From Asaia sp037151935 (GTDB lineage: Bacteria; Pseudomonadota; Alphaproteobacteria; Acetobacterales; Acetobacteraceae): a stretch of DNA of 64,000 nt. Under the pieces are notes generated by a model. That model was not told the origin of the DNA and ran no database searches. It worked only from the letters and a program-made list of their open reading frames with translations. Below, one piece after another: positions 1-9,263 of this stretch (position 1 is its first letter; the number at the start of each line of letters is the position of its first letter). The stretch covers positions 2,108,001 through 2,172,000 of the forward strand of contig NZ_CP157575.1 in the NCBI RefSeq assembly GCF_051628905.1, given 5' to 3'. The translations under genes were made by a program, and so were the position numbers.

Positions 1-65
1 CCTCTAGACGAACGGGACTGGAGGCGTGAGCGGCTGATTATCCCAGCGTCGGGAAGGGGTCAACC

Positions 66-1874
66 CTAAATCGTGGCAGCGTCCAAAATAAAAAAGCTAA
101 GCATGTCCTGACCTTGCCATTGCTCGCAGCGCAACTGACCGGCTACGTGCAGAACCGGCATGGCCCGGTCTTCCAGCAGGGCCGCATAGGCCTTGTCGGC
201 AGCCCGAAAGACCAGCCCGCGCAGCCTGCCGCCATCCTCGCCTTGCAGGATGACGCGCAGCGTATTGCCGTCGCGACCGATACGCTCGGTCTTGACGGCA
301 CGCACGCGGCTTATGGCAATGATCGGCTCTTCATGCCCTGCGCCAAACGGTCCGAGCCGAGCGAGCTGGGTCGCAATCTCTGCCGTGGCACCGCGCAGGC
401 TCAGAATACCGTCGATACACAGCGCGTCATGGCGTGGGCGCTGGCGTGCTTCGGCGAGGGTATCGTCGAGGAACGCGTGGAAGGCCTGAGCCTTGTCCTG
501 TGGGAGAGAGAAACCGGCTGCCATGGCGTGGCCGCCGCCCGTCAGCAGCAGGCCCGACTGGCTCGCGCCGATAATGGCCGCGCCGATATCGATGCCGGGC
601 ACCGAACGTGCCGAGCCCTTGATCAGTCCATTCTGCACCGCACCTACCAGTATAGGTCGATTGCATCGCTCGCGCACACGGCTTGCGACGATACCCACCA
701 CGCCGGGATGCCAGTCCTCTCCATGCAGAAAAAGCGCGGCATGGCCCGCTTCGAGCTGCGCTTCGGCCTGCTGATAGGCTTCTGTCAGAATATCCGCTTC
801 GACGGTCTGGCGCTGGCGGTTGATCTCGTCGAGTTTTTCCGCCAGCGCGCGCGCTTCGAAGGCATCGTCGCTGAGCAGGAGCGTCACCCCAAGCTCGGCC
901 TGTGCAATGCGCCCACCTGCGTTGATGCGTGGTCCGATGCCGAAGCCGCAGGCCATGGCGCTGGCCGTCTCCTTCACACCAGCCACAGAGGCCAGGGTAG
1001 CGAGACCAAGCCGCTCGCCTCTTCCCATGACGCGCAGTCCCTGCGCCACAAAGGCGCGATTCAGATCGCGCAGCGGCATGACATCGCAGATTGTCGCTAG
1101 GGCCACGAGATCGAGCTTGCGCAGCAGGGCGGGTTCTTCATGCGTGTCGAACCAGCCCGACAACCTGAGCGCGCGACAGGTGGCGATGAGGGTCAGAAAA
1201 GCTACACTGGTGGCGCAGAGATGCCCAAGGCCGGAATCGCAGTCCAAACGATTGGGATTGACCACGATACAGCTTGGCAGAACCGCCCCATCGGGCTTGT
1301 GATGGTCCAGCACGATGATGTCGCCACTCTCGCCTAGCCGGTCGAGCAGCGATACAGCGGCCGTCCCGCAATCGACGCATATCAGCAGCGTGGCGCCTTT
1401 TTCGCGCAGCCCTTCAAGCGCAGGGCCGTTTGGGCCGTACCCCTCTTTCTGTCGGTCGGGAATATGGAAATGGACGGCGCAGCCGAGATCACGCAGGGTC
1501 TCGGTCAGGATAGTGGTGCCGCAGGCACCATCGACATCGTAATCGCCAAAGACGCCGATCGTCTCACCGGCCCTGACCGCTTCCGCCAGCCGGGCAGACG
1601 CCCTGTCCATGTCGCGTAGACAGGAAGGGTCCGGCAGCCAGTCGCGGAGGCGCGGGTCGAGAAAAGCCGCGACACGGGTTGCGTCCACCCCCCGGCTCTG
1701 GAGGATGCGCGCCAGAATTTCAGGAATGGCGGCGCGCTGCGCCATGGCCAGAGCCAGTCGTCCATCGCCGGTGGCGAGGCTATCATCGCGCCAGACCCAG
1801 GCCCTTCCGCTACCGCTGGAATGGACCGAAAGAACCGGTTCTGGCGAGGCGATGAGTGAGGGGGCGTCAGACAT
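66..1874 (-). CDS. recJ: Single-stranded-DNA-specific exonuclease RecJ
   Basis: A 602-residue protein, the usual RecJ length. It degrades single-stranded DNA 5' to 3' in recombination and base-excision or mismatch repair in the cytoplasm. Visible signatures are the DHH-phosphoesterase motif DYDVDG at residues 111-116, the metal-binding VDCG near 168, the DHH triad at 190-192, and the DHHA1 motif GGGHAMAAGF in the C-terminal half. The ATG at 1874 follows an AAGGGGG ribosome-binding site. It is the last gene of a minus-strand operon, 21 bases after glpX. No terminator is visible in the 65 bases left in the window downstream. Confidence 0.97.
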   Translation of the reverse strand: MSDAPSLIASPEPVLSVHSSGSGRAWVWRDDSLATGDGRLALAMAQRAAIPEILARILQSRGVDATRVAAFLDPRLRDWLPDPSCLRDMDRASARLAEAVRAGETIGVFGDYDVDGACGTTILTETLRDLGCAVHFHIPDRQKEGYGPNGPALEGLREKGATLLICVDCGTAAVSLLDRLGESGDIIVLDHHKPDGAVLPSCIVVNPNRLDCDSGLGHLCATSVAFLTLIATCRALRLSGWFDTHEEPALLRKLDLVALATICDVMPLRDLNRAFVAQGLRVMGRGERLGLATLASVAGVKETASAMACGFGIGPRINAGGRIAQAELGVTLLLSDDAFEARALAEKLDEINRQRQTVEADILTEAYQQAEAQLEAGHAALFLHGEDWHPGVVGIVASRVRERCNRPILVGAVQNGLIKGSARSVPGIDIGAAIIGASQSGLLLTGGGHAMAAGFSLPQDKAQAFHAFLDDTLAEARQRPRHDALCIDGILSLRGATAEIATQLARLGPFGAGHEEPIIAISRVRAVKTERIGRDGNTLRVILQGEDGGRLRGLVFRAADKAYAALLEDRAMPVLHVAGQLRCEQWQGQDMLSFFILDAATI

Positions 1875-1895
1875 ACGCCCCCTTATAGTCTGGGT

Positions 1896-2888
1896 TCAGT
1901 GAGCTGCCCACGTCTTGGTGGAGAAATCGTGACGCCCTTCGATGAAGCGCACCGTCGCCGATTTCGACCGCATGACGATGGAATGCGTGCGGGCAATGGT
2001 CGGGCCATAAAAGCGTACGCCACGCAACAACGTCCCGGTGGTGACGCCCGTTGCCGAGAATAGCACGTCGCCGCGCGCCATGTCGTGCAGGCCAAGCTTG
2101 CGGGTCGGGTCGTTACCCGGATCCATCGAGCGGGCACGTTCGACTTGGCTCTCATCCTCGAACATGAGGCGGCCCTGCATCTGGCCACCCACGCAACGCA
2201 CGGCAGCGGCAGCCAGAACACCTTCCGGCGCGCCGCCTGAACCGGCGTAGATGTCTACGCGGCTTTCATCCATACAGGCGGCGATGGCAGCGGCTACGTC
2301 GCCATCGGTCAGCAGCATGACGCGTGCGCCAGCTTCGCGGGCACGGGCGATCAGCTCTTCATGACGCTCGCGGTCGAGGGCGCACATGGTGATGGAGGAG
2401 ATATCCTTGCCCTTGGCCTTGGCAAGATCGCGCAGCGTGGTCTCGATGGGGGCATCGATATCGATTAGATCGGGGGGCAGGTTCGGCCCGACGACCAGCT
2501 TCTCCATATAGATGTCCGGAGCGTGCAGGAAATTGCCGCTTTCAGCCAGCGCCACCATGGTCATGGCATTGGGCATGTCCTTGGCGCAGAGATTAGTGCC
2601 CTCGAGCGGATCGACGGCGATATCCATCTTCGGCCCGCCAGCGCCCACCTTTTCGCCGATATAGAGCATCGGCGCTTCGTCCATCTCACCCTCACCGATA
2701 ACGACCGTTCCCTCGATCGCTACCGTGTCGAACGCAGCCCGCATGGCCTGAACGGCCGCACCGTCAGCCTCGTTCTTTTCCCCACGGCCTGTCCAGGCCG
2801 ATGACGAGATGGCCGCAGCCTCTGTCACGCGAACGAGTTCGAGTGCGAGGTTGCGATCCGTCACTTTATACTTAGGAGAGAAAGGCAT
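1896..2888 (-). CDS. glpX: Class II fructose-1,6-bisphosphatase
   Basis: A 330-residue GlpX-type phosphatase that hydrolyses fructose-1,6-bisphosphate in gluconeogenesis. Metal- and phosphate-binding motifs are clear: GEGEMDEAPMLYIGE at about 65-79 and DPLEGT at 93-98, with the family's YAGSGGAPEGVLAAAA segment further on. The ATG has an AGGA site eight bases upstream. It sits between hom (84-base gap) and recJ (21-base gap) on the minus strand, an order I know from other alphaproteobacteria. The function is metabolic and not obviously related to its neighbours, so co-transcription is probably historical. Confidence 0.97.
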   Translation of the reverse strand: MPFSPKYKVTDRNLALELVRVTEAAAISSSAWTGRGEKNEADGAAVQAMRAAFDTVAIEGTVVIGEGEMDEAPMLYIGEKVGAGGPKMDIAVDPLEGTNLCAKDMPNAMTMVALAESGNFLHAPDIYMEKLVVGPNLPPDLIDIDAPIETTLRDLAKAKGKDISSITMCALDRERHEELIARAREAGARVMLLTDGDVAAAIAACMDESRVDIYAGSGGAPEGVLAAAAVRCVGGQMQGRLMFEDESQVERARSMDPGNDPTRKLGLHDMARGDVLFSATGVTTGTLLRGVRFYGPTIARTHSIVMRSKSATVRFIEGRHDFSTKTWAAH

Positions 2889-2972
2889 CCGGTAAATCCT
2901 ATCTGTACTCTATCCGGCTGAGCCGGAATTGCGACACGCTCTGTTATGCCGGTAAGTGCCGCCTTTGCCACA

Positions 2973-4286
2973 TCACACAGTCTCGATTTTCATGAGCAGA
3001 GGTGTGCCGATGACGGTTTTTAGGGGTTTCAGGGCAGTGAGGACGGAAAGCATGGCCGCTTCACTGGTTTCATGTGTGACAAGCGCAAGCGGTACAACCG
3101 TCTGTGAAGTCGCTGGCTGGACCTGTTGTTCTGCCGCGTGCTGCGACAGCGCACGCAGCGAGACACCGTAATCGCGCAGTGCTGCCGTGATATCGGCGAC
3201 GACACCCGGGCGATCCTGAACGAAGAGCCGCAGATAATAGGCGCCGCGCAGCGTCTCGCGTGGGGCGCAGGCGATCTCGGGCTGGGGCGCCATGCCCCAG
3301 ACCGGCAACGCCGTGCCACGCGCCAGATCGATCACGTCGGCCAGAACGGCACTCGCCGTCGGGCCTGCACCGGCGCCGCGCCCCTCGATCAGCATGGGAC
3401 CGCTGAAGGCCCCTTCGGTCAGAACGGCATTGAACACGCCATCGACATTGGCGATGGGTGCCGATTGCGGCACCATGCAGGGGCGCATCGAGGCCTCGAT
3501 CTGGCCTGAACCGTCGCTGCGTGCACTACCCAGAAGCTTGATGCGATAGCCCATTTCACGGGCAAAGGCCTGGTCGCAGGCGGCGATATTGCGAATACCC
3601 TCGACATGCAGGCTGTCGAAGCGCACCGGGCGCCCAAAGGCGAGGCCAGCCAGAATGGCCAGCTTGTGCGCGGCGTCCCACCCGTCGACATCGGTTGATG
3701 GGTCGGCCTCGGCATAGCCCAGCGCTTGGGCCTCGGCGAGAATATCGTCGAAATCGCGGCCCGTTTCGCGCATGGCGGTCAGGATGTAGTTGCAGGTGCC
3801 GTTCAGAATGCCACCTACGCGGATCAGATGATCGGCAGCCAGACCTTCGCGCACGAGCTTGATGGCAGGGATACCGCCCGCCACCGAGGCTTCAAACAGG
3901 AGCGAGGTGTTATTTTCTCCCGCCAGCGTGGCGAGTGTGGCCCCGTGAATGGCGAGTAGGGCCTTGTTGGCAGTCACGACCGGCTTGCCAGCCTTGAGTG
4001 CGGCCTCGACCAGCGCGCGGGCTGAGCCTTCGGCGCCACCGATCAGTTCGAGCACCACATCGACCTTGGGGTCGGCGGCAAGGGCGATCGGGTCGTCATG
4101 CCATGTCAGACCCGACAGATCGACGCCACGGTCGCGCGTGCGATCACGTGCCGAGACGGCCACCACTTCGATGCTGAGTCCGGCACGGGCCGTAATGGCC
4201 TGGGCATTTTCGCGCAGCAGACGCACCACGCCGGCCCCGACTGTGCCAAGACCAGCAATACCAAGATGAAGAGTTTGACCGTTCAC
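2973..4286 (-). CDS. hom: Homoserine dehydrogenase
   Basis: A 437-residue NAD(P)-dependent homoserine dehydrogenase, reducing aspartate semialdehyde to homoserine for threonine and methionine synthesis. The N-terminus has a Rossmann GLGTVGAG motif (about 12-19), followed by KPVVTANKALLA, the central catalytic region with GILNGTCNYIL, and a C-terminal ACT domain (about 350-425, RPGVVADITAAL) of the kind used for threonine feedback. The start overlaps the stop of the upstream aminotransferase by four bases (ATGA), so translation is probably coupled. Confidence 0.97.
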   Translation of the reverse strand: MNGQTLHLGIAGLGTVGAGVVRLLRENAQAITARAGLSIEVVAVSARDRTRDRGVDLSGLTWHDDPIALAADPKVDVVLELIGGAEGSARALVEAALKAGKPVVTANKALLAIHGATLATLAGENNTSLLFEASVAGGIPAIKLVREGLAADHLIRVGGILNGTCNYILTAMRETGRDFDDILAEAQALGYAEADPSTDVDGWDAAHKLAILAGLAFGRPVRFDSLHVEGIRNIAACDQAFAREMGYRIKLLGSARSDGSGQIEASMRPCMVPQSAPIANVDGVFNAVLTEGAFSGPMLIEGRGAGAGPTASAVLADVIDLARGTALPVWGMAPQPEIACAPRETLRGAYYLRLFVQDRPGVVADITAALRDYGVSLRALSQHAAEQQVQPATSQTVVPLALVTHETSEAAMLSVLTALKPLKTVIGTPLLMKIETV

Positions 4287-5488
4287 GAAACTGCCTCTGC
4301 CTGTTGGACGCCATGTTTGTTGAGAAAGGTCTTGATGGCGCGTGTCGCCTGACGCAGGCGCTGCGTGTTTTCCACAAGACCGATACGCACGAAGCCTTCA
4401 CCATATTCACCAAAGCCAAGACCCGGCGCGACGGCCACGCCAGCCTCTTTCAGCAGGAGCTTGCTGAAATCGACGCTGCCCATTTCGGCAAAGCGCTCGG
4501 GGATGGGGGCCCAGGCGAACATCGAGCCCTGGGGCGAGGGAACATCCCAGCCTGCGGCATGCAATCCGCGGATCAGCACGTCGCGTCGCTCGCGATACAT
4601 GTCGCGAATTTCGGTCACGCAATCCTGCGGCCCGCTGAGTGCTGCCACAGCCGCGACCTGAATGGGGGTGAAGGCGCCGTAATCGAGGTAGGATTTGATG
4701 CGTGTGAGCGCCTGGATCAGATGTGGGTTGCCTGCGGCAAACCCCATCCGCCAGCCTGCCATCGAATAGGTTTTCGACAGCGAGGTAAACTCGACCGCAA
4801 TGTCCTTCGCGCCCGGTACCTGCAGGATCGATGGCGGCGGCTCGTGGCCGAAATAGATCTCGCAATAGGCGAGGTCGGACAGGATCCAGATCTGCTCGCG
4901 ACGGGCGAAGGCTACCAGCTCCTTATAGAAGTCGAGCGAGGCCGTGAATGCCGTGGGGTTGGAAGGGAAGTTCACGATCAGCGCCGTGGGCTTGGGCACG
5001 GAGTGACGCACGGCGCGTTCGAGCGCGCGCAGCATGTCCTCGTCGGGCGTCGCCGGAATCGAGCGCACCGAAGCGCCTGCGATAATGAAGCCGAACTGAT
5101 GGATCGGATAAGAGGGGTTGGGCACCAGAATCGTATCGCCGGGGCTCGTGATGGCCGAAGACAGATTGGCCAGACCCTCTTTCGATCCGAGAGTCGCGAT
5201 GACCTCTGTCTCGGGGTTCAGATCTACGCCGAACCGGCGTTCGTAATAGCCTGCCAGCGCACGGCGCAGGCCGGGAATGCCCCTGCTGACCGAATAGCGA
5301 TGGCTGCGCGGGTCCGCCACAGTCTCGACCAGCTTCTTGACGATATGGGGCGGTGTGGGGCTGTCAGGATTGCCCATGCCCAGATCGATGATGTCTTCAC
5401 CATGCGCTCGGGCCGCGGCCTTGGCCTTGTTCACTTCGGCGAACACATAGGGCGGCAGGCGACGGATACGGTGAAACTCTTCGGTCAT
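4283..5488 (-). CDS. Class I/II PLP aminotransferase (AlaC-like)
   Basis: A 401-residue fold-type I aminotransferase. The PLP-binding lysine is K239 in SLSKTYSMAGWRMGF, with the NFPSNPTA segment at about 173-180 and SDLAYCEIYF around 204-213. The sequence resembles glutamate-pyruvate aminotransferase AlaC. Similar proteins next to hom are often named LL-diaminopimelate aminotransferase, so the substrate is not settled; alanine, aspartate or diaminopimelate-type transamination are all possible. It is the first gene of the operon leading into hom, and the shared ATGA supports a role in aspartate- or pyruvate-family amino acid metabolism. Confidence 0.88.
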   Translation of the reverse strand: MTEEFHRIRRLPPYVFAEVNKAKAAARAHGEDIIDLGMGNPDSPTPPHIVKKLVETVADPRSHRYSVSRGIPGLRRALAGYYERRFGVDLNPETEVIATLGSKEGLANLSSAITSPGDTILVPNPSYPIHQFGFIIAGASVRSIPATPDEDMLRALERAVRHSVPKPTALIVNFPSNPTAFTASLDFYKELVAFARREQIWILSDLAYCEIYFGHEPPPSILQVPGAKDIAVEFTSLSKTYSMAGWRMGFAAGNPHLIQALTRIKSYLDYGAFTPIQVAAVAALSGPQDCVTEIRDMYRERRDVLIRGLHAAGWDVPSPQGSMFAWAPIPERFAEMGSVDFSKLLLKEAGVAVAPGLGFGEYGEGFVRIGLVENTQRLRQATRAIKTFLNKHGVQQAEAVS

Positions 5489-5520
5489 TTTCTCGGCTCG
5501 GGGGCACAGGGTTGAAATAA

Positions 5521-5545
5521 AATTACCGGAGTCAGGGCGACTCCG
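5521..5545 (-). terminator. Probable intrinsic terminator of the lipoprotein gene
   Basis: A 7-bp stem (CGGAGTC/GACTCCG) with a 5-base loop. Read on the minus strand it is followed by GTAATTTTATTT, a broken U-rich tract. It lies 3' of the lipoprotein gene and before the aminotransferase start, so it would separate the two units. Confidence 0.55.
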
Positions 5546-5587
5546 ACAATCTTCACTAACCCGATTCCAGAACCGGCGGAACCTTCC

Positions 5588-6532
5588 TCAGTAAGGCGAG
5601 CGGTCAATTCTCGCACCCCGTCCCAGCGCGCCTGCGCTGATGCGGATATGCGACGCCGGTATACCGCGCAGGATCAGGCTCTGGGCCAGCACGCGTGCCC
5701 GAAGCAGGCCGAGCTTGATGCCGAGCACCTGTTCGGAGGGCTGGAAAGAAGTGATCTCGCCAAAGCCCTTGATGAACAGCATGTCGTGCGGGCTGCCTGC
5801 GCCCAGAACCTTGCCGATCACGCCATCCTGTCCGCTCGCGATCTGGTCCGACGCCTGATTGAAGCGGATCAGCGTGCCATGCGGCTCAGTCAGATCATAG
5901 GCAGGCGGCGCGATATCGGGCAGCGCTGCATCGCGCGGGATGGCGAAGCCCGGGAAGTCGGGTGCGACGGGCGGTAGATCGCCGATCTGGGGCAGTTCGC
6001 CCGGTTTGATGGGCGGTGGGGCGAAGCGTGTCACTTCGGGCAGAGCCGCCTCAGAGGCCGGTCTGGTATCGTCCGCCGTCTTCGATCCGGCCGTCTTGGC
6101 AACGGGGGTATTCACAGTAGCAGATGGCGTGGCGGGAGGCGTCTGTCCGGGCGCGACGACGCTCATCGACGAGCCGCTCTCGCTACTGGAAGCGCGCGGC
6201 TTGGGCGGTGGAGGCGGAGGGGCTGCAATCGTCAGCGGACCATCGGCCACGGCGACATGCTGGCTGAGATTGCGCTGAAGCGTCATACGATCGGTCAAAG
6301 CCTGACGGGCCTGCGCGCTGGGCAGATCGACGTTCGTCGTAGGGGTCAGTCCCACGCGTGGATAGGGGCCGTGCACGCCCGGCGCAGGGGGGCGCTGCTT
6401 GGCAATCTCGCCGCCCTGATACTGGTTGTACCAGTTGCCGACCGTGTCGACGGCGTCTCTATGCCCACAGGCGGCCAGTGTCATGATGCCCGTCATGGCA
6501 AAGCCTGTTCGCAGCCAGCCTGTTTTCTGCAT
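5588..6532 (-). CDS. Proline-rich lipoprotein of unknown function
   Basis: A 314-residue protein with a lipoprotein signal: a short hydrophobic stretch ending in LAAC with the cysteine at residue 22. The middle (about 100-215) is low-complexity, rich in Pro, Ala, Ser and Thr, including a run of six prolines, as in a periplasmic spacer. The last 90 residues look folded and contain a segment (KLGLLRARVLAQSLILRGI) reminiscent of the OmpA-like peptidoglycan-binding fold, but canonical OmpA motifs are not clear. It is probably anchored in the outer membrane. It is divergent from clpP, with 183 bases between the starts. No function is assigned. Confidence 0.75.
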   Translation of the reverse strand: MQKTGWLRTGFAMTGIMTLAACGHRDAVDTVGNWYNQYQGGEIAKQRPPAPGVHGPYPRVGLTPTTNVDLPSAQARQALTDRMTLQRNLSQHVAVADGPLTIAAPPPPPPKPRASSSESGSSMSVVAPGQTPPATPSATVNTPVAKTAGSKTADDTRPASEAALPEVTRFAPPPIKPGELPQIGDLPPVAPDFPGFAIPRDAALPDIAPPAYDLTEPHGTLIRFNQASDQIASGQDGVIGKVLGAGSPHDMLFIKGFGEITSFQPSEQVLGIKLGLLRARVLAQSLILRGIPASHIRISAGALGRGARIDRSPY

Positions 6533-6715
6533 GTTTTCCGATCGACCCTTGCGTTTCTTGTCCGGTTTTCTCGCGCTGGCGCCACCCTAACCGTTCCCGC
6601 TCTTTCTGGCGAGATGCTTGATTTGGAGCAAAAATCGGGGGGGCTCTTGTGAGGGGCGCCTATCGAGCGCAACATATAAAGGATGAACAGGCTCCACCGA
6701 CATAGGAACCCCAGC

Positions 6716-7384
6716 ATGCGTGGTACGACACCCCAGGACCTTTTCCGTCTCGCCCCGCGTCTCGACGATGAAGACCCCGATCCTCAGACCCCCGACGCGC
6801 CCGAGCAGAAAGAAGCTGCCGAGAAGCCGCCCGGCGCAGAGATCGAGGGCAAGCTGTTCGAACAGCGCAAGGTGCTGATTTTCGGCGGAATCAACGACAA
6901 GGTCGCTCGTGATGTGACGGGGCGCCTCCTTGCTCTGGCAGGCGCGTCCGACAAGCCGATCGACATCTACGTCAATTCGCCGGGTGGCCATGTCGAGAGT
7001 GGCGATACCATTCACGACATGATCCGTTTTGTCGATTCCGTCGCTCCGGTGAACATGATCGGCACAGGCTGGGTCGCGTCTGCCGGCGCCCTGATTTTCG
7101 CCGCCGGTCGCCCCGAGCGTCGTCTCTGCCTGCCCAACACGCGCTTCCTGCTGCATCAGCCGATGGGCGGCGTGCGTGGCCCGGCAACCGATATCGATAT
7201 CGAAGCCCGCGAAATCATCAAGATGCGCGAGCGTCTCAATCGTCTCTTTGCCCGTGAAACCGGCCAGTCCTACGAGAAGGTCGCCAAGGACACCGACCGC
7301 AATCACTGGATGTCCGCCGAAGAAGCCATTGCCTATGGCCTTGTTTCGCGCGTCATCAGCAAAATGAGCGACATCAAGGAATAA
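6716..7384 (+). CDS. clpP: ATP-dependent Clp protease proteolytic subunit (secondary ClpP)
   Basis: A 222-residue serine protease of the ClpP family. The catalytic triad is present: Ser122 in GWVASAGALI, His147 in FLLHQPMGG, and an Asp at 192 in KDTDRNHWMSAEEA. I chose ATG 6716, which has AGGA about nine bases upstream, over ATG 6683, which has a purine run directly abutting it. Compared with housekeeping ClpP it has an acidic, Pro-rich N-terminal extension of about 45 residues before the conserved IEGKLFEQR segment, so it may be a second ClpP paralogue. It is followed after 18 bases by two ferritin-like genes in the same direction. Confidence 0.93.
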   Translation: MRGTTPQDLFRLAPRLDDEDPDPQTPDAPEQKEAAEKPPGAEIEGKLFEQRKVLIFGGINDKVARDVTGRLLALAGASDKPIDIYVNSPGGHVESGDTIHDMIRFVDSVAPVNMIGTGWVASAGALIFAAGRPERRLCLPNTRFLLHQPMGGVRGPATDIDIEAREIIKMRERLNRLFARETGQSYEKVAKDTDRNHWMSAEEAIAYGLVSRVISKMSDIKE

Positions 7385-7402
7385 GAAGAGGAAATCTCTC
7401 TC

Positions 7403-8410
7403 ATGTCTCGTCTTGAACAACTCTACAGCCATCTTCCCGATGCGCCGTCAGACAAGACCCTGGCCAAGGCCGATTTCGAAGCCCGTCACTGGAGCAGCGC
7501 CATTCCCGGCCCGCTCAAGCCGGGCACGGAAGAACACAAGCGTGCCGTGGCCGACATGTTCAGGGAGACGTTCAACCCCTACAAACCTTCGGTCATCGAA
7601 TGGCCTGAGCTGGACCCCGCAACCCTGCATCGCATCACCTCCCTGCCCATCTGGGACATTGCGGTGCAGACCGAAGGCAAGGCCCGTCTGCGCATGGCGG
7701 CCTACGCCGACATGATCGACGACCCGGACATGAAGGACGCCCTGCGTCGCAATGCTTGGGAGGAAAACCGCCACAAGGAGGTGCTCTCCAAGCTGGTCGA
7801 GGCCTACAACATCCCGATGGCCCTCGAGCCGCCCTATATCGAGCCGAAAGATACGGAATGGGCCTATCTGGTTACCGGTTTTTCGGAATGCGTCGACAGC
7901 TTCTTCGCCTTCGGTCTTTTCGCTCTGGCCGAGCGCGCCGGTCTGTTTCCGATGGAGCTGATCGAAACCTTCGAGCCGGTCATGCAGGAAGAGTGCCGTC
8001 ACATCCTGCTTTTCGCCAACTGGCTGGCCTGGCATCGTGCCACCATGCCTTGGTGGAAGCGTCCGGTGTTCGAAGCACGCGTTCTCGGCGTTTGGGCTTT
8101 CCTCGCCTATGAGCGCATGGATCTGGCGCGTTCGATCGATTCCGAGGGCAACGAGCACACGCAGGACAATAATTTCACCGTGACCGGCGCCAAGGACATG
8201 ACGGATATCGACATCAAGGTGCCCGAGCTGATGCAGCTCTGCCTTGATGAGAACGATCGCCGCTTCTCCGGCTACGATCATCGCCTGCTGCGTCCCACCA
8301 CAACGCCGACTCTCGTCAAGACCGGGCTGGCTGCCTATCGTCTGTGGGGCAAGGCTTCCGGTGCGGTGCGTTCACGCCTTGGCCATAAAGCGCAGCACGC
8401 CCCTGCATGA
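7403..8410 (+). CDS. Ferritin-like di-iron protein, paralogue 1
   Basis: A 335-residue helical protein with a ferritin-like di-iron signature: a Glu in QTEGKARLR, then EENRH, a Glu in FSECVDSF, and EECRH, giving the Glu...ExxH...Glu...ExxH ligand pattern of four-helix carboxylate-bridged di-iron enzymes. The helices are rich in Trp and Phe. The reaction is not known to me; family members include oxygenases, oxidases and desaturases. It shares the whole ligand arrangement with the next gene, so the pair probably arose by tandem duplication, and their ATGA overlap suggests tightly coupled expression. No signal peptide; cytoplasmic or membrane-associated. Confidence 0.8.
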   Translation: MSRLEQLYSHLPDAPSDKTLAKADFEARHWSSAIPGPLKPGTEEHKRAVADMFRETFNPYKPSVIEWPELDPATLHRITSLPIWDIAVQTEGKARLRMAAYADMIDDPDMKDALRRNAWEENRHKEVLSKLVEAYNIPMALEPPYIEPKDTEWAYLVTGFSECVDSFFAFGLFALAERAGLFPMELIETFEPVMQEECRHILLFANWLAWHRATMPWWKRPVFEARVLGVWAFLAYERMDLARSIDSEGNEHTQDNNFTVTGAKDMTDIDIKVPELMQLCLDENDRRFSGYDHRLLRPTTTPTLVKTGLAAYRLWGKASGAVRSRLGHKAQHAPA

Positions 8411-9258
8411 GTATGATTGAGCCGGGATCAGAGGCGCACAAGCACTATTTCTGTCAGCAGTTTATCGACACCCATCAGGTGTTCGATCCTGAGACGCTCC
8501 CCTGGCCCGAGCTGACGGAAGAAGAACTGTCCCGGCTCCGCGCTGTCCCGTTCTGGCAGGAGGTGTATCATACCGAGCGCCGGGCCGGGGCCATTGTCGA
8601 CGCCTTTACGCCCCAGATCATCGACCCTGAGGTGAAAGAGGCTGTCAGGCTTCAGGGCTACGAAGAGGCCCGTCATGCCGATCTGATTCGCGTCATGATC
8701 GAGCGTTACGGTCTCGATGCCGAGAAGCAGCCGATCGAGAAATTCCCTGCCGATCTCGAGAAAGCTTTCATCGATTTCGGCTTCGGTGAATGTCTCGACG
8801 CCTTTCTCGGTTTTGGCGCTTTCAAGAGCGCGCGCCAGTCGCAGTTCCTGCCCGAGAAGATGTTCGAGATCTTCGACATTCTGATGTTCGAAGAGACGCG
8901 TCACATCGTCTTCTTCATCAATTACATGGCCTGGCGTGAAAAGCGTCGCGGCCTTGGCCGCGCAAGGCGGTCATTCAAATCGCTGCATTTCTACCTGCGC
9001 GCGCTCAGCCGCCTTTTGGGCATGGTGCGTCGTGGGCAGGAGCCCAATGACGGGCGCGATTTCGCCGTGACCCAGACCAATCTCTTTCTCGACGGCTTCT
9101 CTTTCCGCGGCTTCGTCGAAGATTGCTATCGCGAAAATGCCCGTCGCATGACGGCATTCGACCCCGGTCTTATGCAGCCCCGGCTGCTTCCCGGCATCGC
9201 CGATCTGGCCCTGCGCGGGCTGCGTCTGTGGGACAAGGGGCGCGGTCTGTCGCGCTGA
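8407..9258 (+). CDS. Ferritin-like di-iron protein, paralogue 2
   Basis: A 283-residue protein paralogous to the preceding one. Both start with a P-W-x-E-L block, and both have the four ligand-bearing helices: HTERRAG, YEEARH, FGECLDAF and FEETRH. It lacks the roughly 40-residue N-terminal region of its neighbour. The start overlaps the upstream stop by four bases, and these two plus clpP form a plus-strand operon. Two similar subunits encoded with overlapping frames suggest a heteromeric di-iron complex, but this is inference. The substrate is unknown. Confidence 0.8.
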   Translation: MSMIEPGSEAHKHYFCQQFIDTHQVFDPETLPWPELTEEELSRLRAVPFWQEVYHTERRAGAIVDAFTPQIIDPEVKEAVRLQGYEEARHADLIRVMIERYGLDAEKQPIEKFPADLEKAFIDFGFGECLDAFLGFGAFKSARQSQFLPEKMFEIFDILMFEETRHIVFFINYMAWREKRRGLGRARRSFKSLHFYLRALSRLLGMVRRGQEPNDGRDFAVTQTNLFLDGFSFRGFVEDCYRENARRMTAFDPGLMQPRLLPGIADLALRGLRLWDKGRGLSR

Positions 9259-9263
9259 CTGGC

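Noticed and set aside
4304..5515. A 403-codon plus-strand frame antisense to the aminotransferase
   Set aside because: Same reasoning: no recognisable motif, and it covers a conserved enzyme gene.
6590..6715. Possible sigma-32 heat-shock promoter before clpP
   Set aside because: CTTG-like elements exist, but none has a matching -10 element at the right spacing.
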